DNA of 64,000 nt from NCBI RefSeq assembly GCF_910594005.1, contig NC_057823.1, forward strand, positions 98,566,015 to 98,630,014. Reading direction: 5' to 3'. Shown here one piece after another: positions 58,209 through 64,000 of this stretch (the stretch's first letter is position 1; every line of letters begins with the position of its first letter). The stretch comes from Cervus elaphus. Taxonomy: Eukaryota; Chordata; Mammalia; Artiodactyla; Cervidae. The notes beneath the pieces are model-generated. The model saw only the letters and a list, made by a program, of their open reading frames with translations. It ran no database searches and was not told where the DNA came from. Position numbers and translations under genes: made by a program.

Positions 58209-59978
58209 TTCTAAAGAGAGAAACTAAAGAAAAAAAGAAACATGTTTATTGTCCCACTTTGTCTGAAACACTGGGAATATTAACTACATATTCCCTTGAA
58301 TCCCTTCCAAAAGATTTAGTTTGCATTTGATGACAAAATATGGGTATGACTCAAACTATTGCTCTTAAGGAATGAGAGCATCCTGTAATGCAAGAGATAA
58401 AGAAATGGTTTTATGATGAGCAATAAAGGCCTCATCTGCTTAGTATCTTATGGGGATATTCACTGCTCAGTATTGAAATAAGACAGTCATTACACTATAC
58501 TTTGAACAAATGTTATTATTGCTATGTAATCTTCAATATCAACATATAAATATTTAAAAATAATTATTACTATACAAAGCAAAATGAATTACATGTCTAA
58601 AGCCATGCTGCAATGAACTCAAATTTGCTGAAAGGCATTTCAAGGCACTAAAAGTGATTCATGGAGGAAATATGAGCTTGGAAGCACAGACAGAGATTTA
58701 ATTGAAGGTAAACACATACCAGGGAAAGGGTGTAGGATAAATAGAAGTACTGCAACGGGAAATCTTGAATAGAGGGAATCAACCAGAACTTAAAGACAGG
58801 AAGAATGAACCTGGCTTTTTTCCCCCTTGACTAGAAGAATACACCTGGATTTTCACACTCTATATATGCTATGGAGTAACATTGGAGAAGCAGTAGAAAT
58901 AATTAACTTTTATCAAGAACCATGCCATTCAAAGTATCATGCTGGACCATAATTCCTTTAAGTTATAAAATATTTGGAAATAGACTTCATAATCTGAATT
59001 TTAGATCTCATGAAGCTAACATTTCTATATGTAAACTCATTTGTTCTAGGTAAACCTCCCAAACTACAGCAGAATCAGGATTCTAAATCAGAATCGTACA
59101 ATAGCACAAACCAAATATTTCCACTAATTTCACTTGTCATCTAGTGGAATGACCACTTGTCGTTCAGTGGTCAAGATATTACAGACAAATTCATTTGAAT
59201 AACTAGTCAGTGAAAATGTCTATGTCTACGGAGAGATACAAGGAAATAAAGTCATAGTCCACTTCATGAAATATCTTGTATATCAAATAACAACTTGATA
59301 TACACTTTAGCATTTTTCAGAATCTTCAAAATTAGCCAAATTACTTTATTCGTATTTTATTTTCCTACAGAGGAATTATCGGGCAAGAAATTACATCTCC
59401 TTGTCTTATGGTCCATGTGACTCTGAAGCCCTCTTTTTTGTGCACTTTCATGACTTTTGAAACAAGCATGAATCTGTTTTAAAAAGTAGAGAGAAAACTA
59501 AAAAGAAAGGGCTGTGCTAAGAACATATTGTGAAAGAAAATCCCATCACATATAAAACTATTAAGATGGAAAACTGGTGCAATGTGATATTTGCCTTTTA
59601 ATGCCTAATCATATCGCTCAATAAATTAACAGGTATCAGAAAGACTATTTGAAAGGTCTGGAGGCTTTTGCTGTTGCTTCATCTTATTCTGTTTAATTAC
59701 TGTCTAGCTCAGTAATATTGATTCAGTTCCGTAACTGCAGTACAGAAACCCATGATTTAGTAAAGGAAAAAGCATGGTGGCCTACTTTAATGTCTTTGAG
59801 AAATTAGCAAATAGCAACACTTTCTTAAAAAAAAAAAAATGAACAGGATGAATTAGCATTTCAAAACAGTTGATTACAATTAAAACTTCAAAATATATCT
59901 ATAGCAAAAGTATTGCTACAGGATCATACAAAGGGATCAAAATATAAGAACCATGTTTACTACTAACCAGCCTACATA
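58209..59978. other. AT-rich sequence with no recognised element
   Basis: No gene, exon or named repeat found in 1.8 kb. A-run near 59826-59839. Confidence 0.55.
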
Positions 59979-60000
59979 ATAAGTGTATATTTAGTTAAAA

Positions 60001-60148
60001 CAAATCCTCTGTCCATGGGATTTCCCAGGCAAGAATACTGGAGTGGTTGCCATTCCCTTCTCCAGGGGATCTTCCTGACCCAGGGATTGAGCCCTGGTCT
60101 CCCACATCACAGGTGGATTCTTTGCTGCCTGAATCACCAAGGAAGCCT
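60001..60148 (-). mobile_element. Bov-tA SINE lacking its 3' tail, between long direct repeats
   Basis: The tRNA-derived head is complete at the right (gggattgagccctggtctccc, caccaaggaagcc). At the left the element stops at cctctgtccatggg, without the normal Bov-A tail. Two 22-bp direct repeats beginning ataagtgta lie at 59979-60000 and 60149-60170 and differ at two positions. The absence of a 3' tail is unusual for target-primed insertion. Confidence 0.85.
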
Positions 60149-60469
60149 ATAAGTGTACATTTACTTAAAAATAAAGCAGACACATATAATCTATATAGCT
60201 ACCTATCATACATACTTTCATGACCCAGAAATTTATTATATAGGAATAAAACTATCAATAACTTTTCAACAATTTTGCACAACTGAATGCTTCTCACTTT
60301 TTATTTTGAATGTGGATGTATAAAAGCATACTAAAGGTGTCAAGTAGAATTTTCACATAGATATGACATGAGCTTTATCTTTTTCTTAATGACTATTAAA
60401 ATAAATTTAAACATGCATCTAACTTTATAGAATGAAAGCATTTAATTCAAGCACATTAACACTAAATTT

Positions 60470-60558
60470 ATTTTTTTTCCATTTATTTTTATTAGTTGGA
60501 GGCTAATTACAACATTGTAGTGGTTTTTGCCATACATTGACATGAATCAGCCATGGAT
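60470..60558 (-). mobile_element. L1 3' terminus, about 90 bp, antisense
   Basis: The sequence ttattagttggaggctaatta...cattgacatgaatcagccatgg is identical in order to the left part of the L1 at 49350. It is extremely 5'-truncated. Confidence 0.88.
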
Positions 60559-61589
60559 GAATTTCTTCCCGACATTTCCATACGGTCTTCTGATAAATTC
60601 CCCCAAATGATATAAATTCATTTTGTGTATTTTCTTTTATTCTTCCTGGAGATTTAATTAGGAGTAAGAGACAGCTGCATAGTCAGGACTGCTGTTTTCC
60701 TATCCATGAACAGATTTACCCTTGCTCTTGTTATTGGCTATAAAGTACTTGTACTATTATTATATGTTTTAAACAGTAATTAACAGTGTTTCTATCATTT
60801 TTATTATTGCCAAGAATAAAATTGGCATTCTTTAAAATAATTATTCAATTAGAAGGAAAAAACAGGCATATTATAGAGTCTGATATACTACAGCAGGTCA
60901 TAAAGTCAAAAAGGCTAATATCTTTATCTGGGGCTAATATAATACACTAGAGAAAGGCTGTACCACTCCGAGTTATATACAATGGACATTAATTAAGCAC
61001 TTTGCCTGATTTATTGGTATAACGTACTTTTCTGTTAGCTACACAGAAAGTTTCTAAGAGAGAGCAAGAGGATGGCCTTAGCCAATATTAGACATCCTCG
61101 TCTCCAGGTAGAGGGACTCATCTTCTTTAAGTCTCCATTATGCTTTCTCTTTCATTTAAAAGTCACTTCAGTGTTTCTATTTAAAAAAAAAAAAAAAAAG
61201 AAATAGAGGCTTCTGGTCTCAGGAAATGTGAGAAGCTGAAAAGAGCATCTTTCCCACTGGAAAAACTTCAGATTCGTGGTTTCCACTTGAAACCATCAGA
61301 AATCTGAAGTCACAGGGTAACCAAGGAACCTGAAATTTGGAGAGAGACGGGAGACTGCGGGGAGAAGTCAGTTCCAAGCATTCGCTTCCTGGAGACAAAT
61401 GATACCAGATAGCATGTAAATTGACAGAGTCCAGAGAGTGGATATAGCCTCCCTTCCAAACCCACCAAAAAGTGGAAAAAGTACATGATGAGAAGTAAGC
61501 AAGATATTGTACACCAGGCAACAAAAATGACCCCTGAAAGATGAGGAAATAGGGTAACAGTACAATTTAGACTCAGCTCATGGCCTCCA
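60559..61589. other. Unannotated; holds the source segment of a later templated copy
   Basis: No gene found. The segment 60785-60861 recurs at about 90% identity at 61699-61776 within a SINE. A run of 17 A residues lies at about 61182-61198. Confidence 0.6.
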
Positions 61590-61850
61590 CCTGCATTGTG
61601 GGAGACCCTGGTTCGATCCCCAGGTTAGGAAGATCCCCTGGAGAAGGGAAAGGCTACCCACTCCAGTAGTTTGACCTGGAGAATTCCACGGACTATATAG
61701 TGTTTCTATTGTTTTCATTATTGTCAAGAATAAAATTGGCATTCTTTGAAATAGTTATTCAATTAGAATGAATAAAGGGGGGGGGGTCACAAAAAGTCAG
61801 ACATTGGGTCACAAAAGAGTCAGACACGACTGAACGAGTTTCACTTTCAT
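61590..61850 (+). mobile_element. Bov-tA SINE carrying a templated insert
   Basis: Sense Bov-tA head with a good B box (ggttcgatccc) at about 61611-61621 and part of the Bov-A unit (ccactccagtagtttgacc). At 61699 the SINE is interrupted by about 78 bp similar to 60785-60861, followed by ten G residues (61777-61786). The SINE tail then appears twice in part (gtcacaaaaagtcagaca and gtcacaaaagagtcagacac) before ending at about 61850. Confidence 0.88.
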
Positions 61851-62238
61851 TTTCATGAAGTTTCCAGATATAGCGCAGGCAAGGGAACCCAGCTGGGTCT
61901 AGCAGGTGCCCTGAGTTGAACTGGGGATCCGAGGAAAGTAAGGGGGCCACAGGTCTTGGCACAGAGTGTTACAGCAGAGCTATACAGAGAAACACTAGAT
62001 GAGATGTTCTTCAGAATAACTACCCTGTTCTCCAAACAAATTCTTGGTATGCACAATTGATAGTTCTACTGTTCTTATGCATGAAATGTTATTTGTTTAT
62101 AGGAAAAATACACTGAAATATTTAAATATTACATTGAATACTTACTCTGAAATGGGTCATAACCTTATACACACATACACACGCAGGGAGGAAATGATAT
62201 AGAAGGTGCAGTAAAATGTTAACACTTAGGGAAGCTGG
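61851..62238. other. No recognised element
   Basis: Moderate GC content. A few short open frames without family resemblance. Confidence 0.45.
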
Positions 62239-62454
62239 TTTGGTTTAGTTGCTCAGTCATGTCCCACTCTTGTGCAACACTATGGACTGTAGACCACCAG
62301 GCTCCTCTGTTCACGGGATTCTCCAGGCAACAATATGGGAGTGGGTTGCCATTTCCTTCTCCAGGGGACCTTTCTAACCCAGGAACTGAACTCTCATCTC
62401 CTCTGCCTCTTCAATTGGCAGGCAGATTCTTTACCACTGAGCCAGCAAGAAAGC
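62239..62454 (-). mobile_element. Bov-tA SINE
   Basis: Antisense Bov-tA: tail (ggtttagttgctcagtcatg) left, tRNA-like head (ctaacccaggaactgaactc, ttaccactgagccagc) right. An extra cctcttcaattgg segment lies between the head boxes. Confidence 0.88.
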
Positions 62455-62559
62455 ATATTCTGACATTCAAAGTTAGATTTTCTAGCACTTCTAGCATTTC
62501 CCCATTGTTTTCTCAATGTTGGGAAGTTTTACATTGAGATAACAGTGCCAGAAAGAAAT

Positions 62560-62830
62560 ATCTATTAAGGTGAAAATATTTATCATACACTGTCATCCTT
62601 TAACCAAATCCTATTCTATTCTCCTCATCTTCAGCACTAATAGCCTACTAAGTATTCATCATTTTACCAAGAGTGTTATATGTCAGGGTCCTGAACTTAC
62701 TTTTATCTTTAGGAATCTTTCCTTTGGAGCATTTCCAAGGTTTACTCTAGCCTTTGGGTTTCATCAGCTCTCTGCCCAAATGCTTAGTGAGGTTTTCACT
62801 GACCGCTCTGTAAAATATTGTCTTTTTTGA
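62560..62830 (+). mobile_element. L2 LINE remnant
   Basis: Sense L2-like order, best at cagctctctgcccaaatgc, gtgaggttttcactgaccgctctg and taaaatattgtc. Very diverged. Confidence 0.45.
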
Positions 62831-63549
62831 ATCATTCTCCATAAATCAGACTTATTTCCCTTTGTAGCAAGTGAAGCACATTATATGTTTACCCATTATC
62901 CCTTCAGGAACCCACTGGGTACAGAAGAGTTAGAAGCAAATGAATCAAATGTTTGAAATTAATTTCAAATCCAATACCTCTGTTACTCACTTCAGGACAC
63001 ATTTTTATAACAATTAACTGAATGTTGTGTCGACAGTTATTCAGGCCTTGGTTTTATTATTTCCCAAAGCCAATAATGAAATACAGTGAAGCTAATATAA
63101 TTTTCCTGGTTTTATGCCTATATCTGGCTTTTTACGTGAAGATGATGTTCTGAGCCATGAGACTATGGCAAACACTCAGACTTCTGGCAAGAAGGTAATG
63201 GTGAGCAGGAAAGAAATGAATTTGTGGGCCACAGACTAGGACTCCTGGCCACACGCAGAGTTATGTTCAAGAGTCTCTCGGGCTGCTTATTTCTGGTGAG
63301 GCCTGAGATCTGAGTTTGTCTCTGCCACCTAAGGGACTCATGTCAAACCTCCAGTTTTAAGAATATATTCAGTCTTTCTTATTTATAAATAATATAAAAT
63401 AAAAAATAAAGTAACTGCATTAAATTGAACTTTTAAAAGATATGCACACATGCTAATATTAACTTTGGAAAAAAGATTATTTTAACTATGCCAAAAGAGA
63501 GAAACCTGCCAAAAGAGAGAAACCTTCCAAAAGTTATAAGCAAACAAAT

Positions 63550-63583
<34 letters not shown>

Positions 63584-64000
63584 TACTGATTTGGGAAGAA
63601 AACTTTGACCATCCAAAGGATCTTATATTGTAAAACATAAGTTGTTCCTGACTGGCTTTGCAGTTTGAAATTCTGCCTTGCACGCTTCCGCCAAATTTCA
63701 AATTGATCTTAGAATATCTCATTTGTTTCTCTTGGGTACTTGGAAATCTATTTGAATCAAATGGGAAATTAAAATAAAATAAAACTTTAAATGATTTGGC
63801 CCTCTTTCTATCATCCTCTCTCAAAGACTCCATTGGCCTGCCCTGTCATATTTTGCCTGCTTACAATCCATTTGGTTCAGCTCTATCTAATTCGCTGATG
63901 GAATTGGAATCTGCTTTGTTCTGTTTCTATTGAATTAAAATAGGAAGAAAAATGGACTCTGTTCACAAGCTCTGAGCTTTGCTTAAAATAGGACCACCTC
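62831..64000. other. Unannotated end of the window with simple repeats
   Basis: An 18-bp unit, ccaaaagagagaaacctg, is repeated 2.4 times at 63491-63533. A (CA)n microsatellite with 14 AC units lies at 63553-63580. No gene recognised. Confidence 0.6.
63553..63580. repeat. (AC)14 microsatellite
   Basis: Fourteen uninterrupted AC units. A pure dinucleotide run of this length is usually polymorphic in mammals. Confidence 0.97.

Noticed and set aside
61590..61640. tRNA gene suggested by a good B box (ggttcgatccc)
   Set aside because: It is part of the tRNA-derived head of a Bov-tA SINE. No cloverleaf can be drawn and the neighbouring sequence is the SINE body.
1..64000. CRISPR array, prokaryotic operon or phage region
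   Set aside because: No regular spacer-repeat pattern was seen. All repeats are mammalian retroelements or simple repeats, and there are no ribosome-binding-site-led gene runs.

Overview
This window is ruminant nuclear DNA, most likely a bovid such as cattle or a close relative. The diagnostic signal is the repeat content. There are many BovB (RTE-class) LINE copies, at least twelve tRNA-Glu-derived Bov-tA SINEs or pieces of them, two dimeric BOV-A2 SINEs and L1 copies of the artiodactyl type, on top of older mammalian repeats (MIR, L2, MLT1-like LTR, Tigger-like and hAT-like DNA elements). The base composition is AT-rich outside the repeats. I found no host protein-coding exon, rRNA, functional tRNA gene, CRISPR array or bacterial-type operon. 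The window reads as intergenic or deep-intronic sequence whose history is mostly retrotransposition.

The centrepiece is a full-length L1 at 9042-16833 on the plus strand. It has a CpG-rich 5' UTR with a 38-bp tandem repeat, an uninterrupted ORF1 (308 codons), a full-length ORF2 disabled by two compensating frameshifts and three stop codons, a G-rich 3' UTR and an A-rich tail. A perfect 19-bp target-site duplication flanks it. It landed in an older BovB copy (8143-17110) that also carries a solo-LTR-like insertion (8666-8989).

Layout. 1-4080: sparse repeats (BOV-A2, a mariner MITE, a BovB 3' end). 4081-6961: an L1 3' half split by a BovB, then a SINE and another BovB piece. 8143-17110: the BovB/LTR/L1 nest. 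18974-24430: SINEs, an antisense BovB with a recognisable broken reverse transcriptase, and an MLT1-like LTR split by a SINE. 25200-27965: an antisense L1 tail, a Tigger-like element, an old L1 and a SINE. 29822-34990: a CHR-type SINE, BovB copies, MIR and L2. 36746-38098: an AT-rich palindromic tract and two BovB 3' ends head to head. 39383-47178: BovB tails, a diverged local duplication, an L1-in-L1 nest with a BovB inside it, and a hAT-like element. 49350-51484: an L1 with a classic 5' inversion, a solo LTR containing three telomere-type units, and a poly(A)-only insertion. 52971-64000: a 119-bp tandem duplication, SINEs, an MLT1-like LTR, short L1 and BovB tails, and a SINE carrying a templated copy of DNA from about 0.9 kb upstream.

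The elements do not form a pathway. The functional relationship is parasitic: L1-type machinery probably mobilised the L1 copies and A-tailed insertions, and RTE-type (BovB) machinery probably mobilised the BovB, Bov-tA and BOV-A2 copies. Family names come from recognised consensus features, not from a database search. Boundaries without target-site duplications are approximate, within about 10-30 bp.
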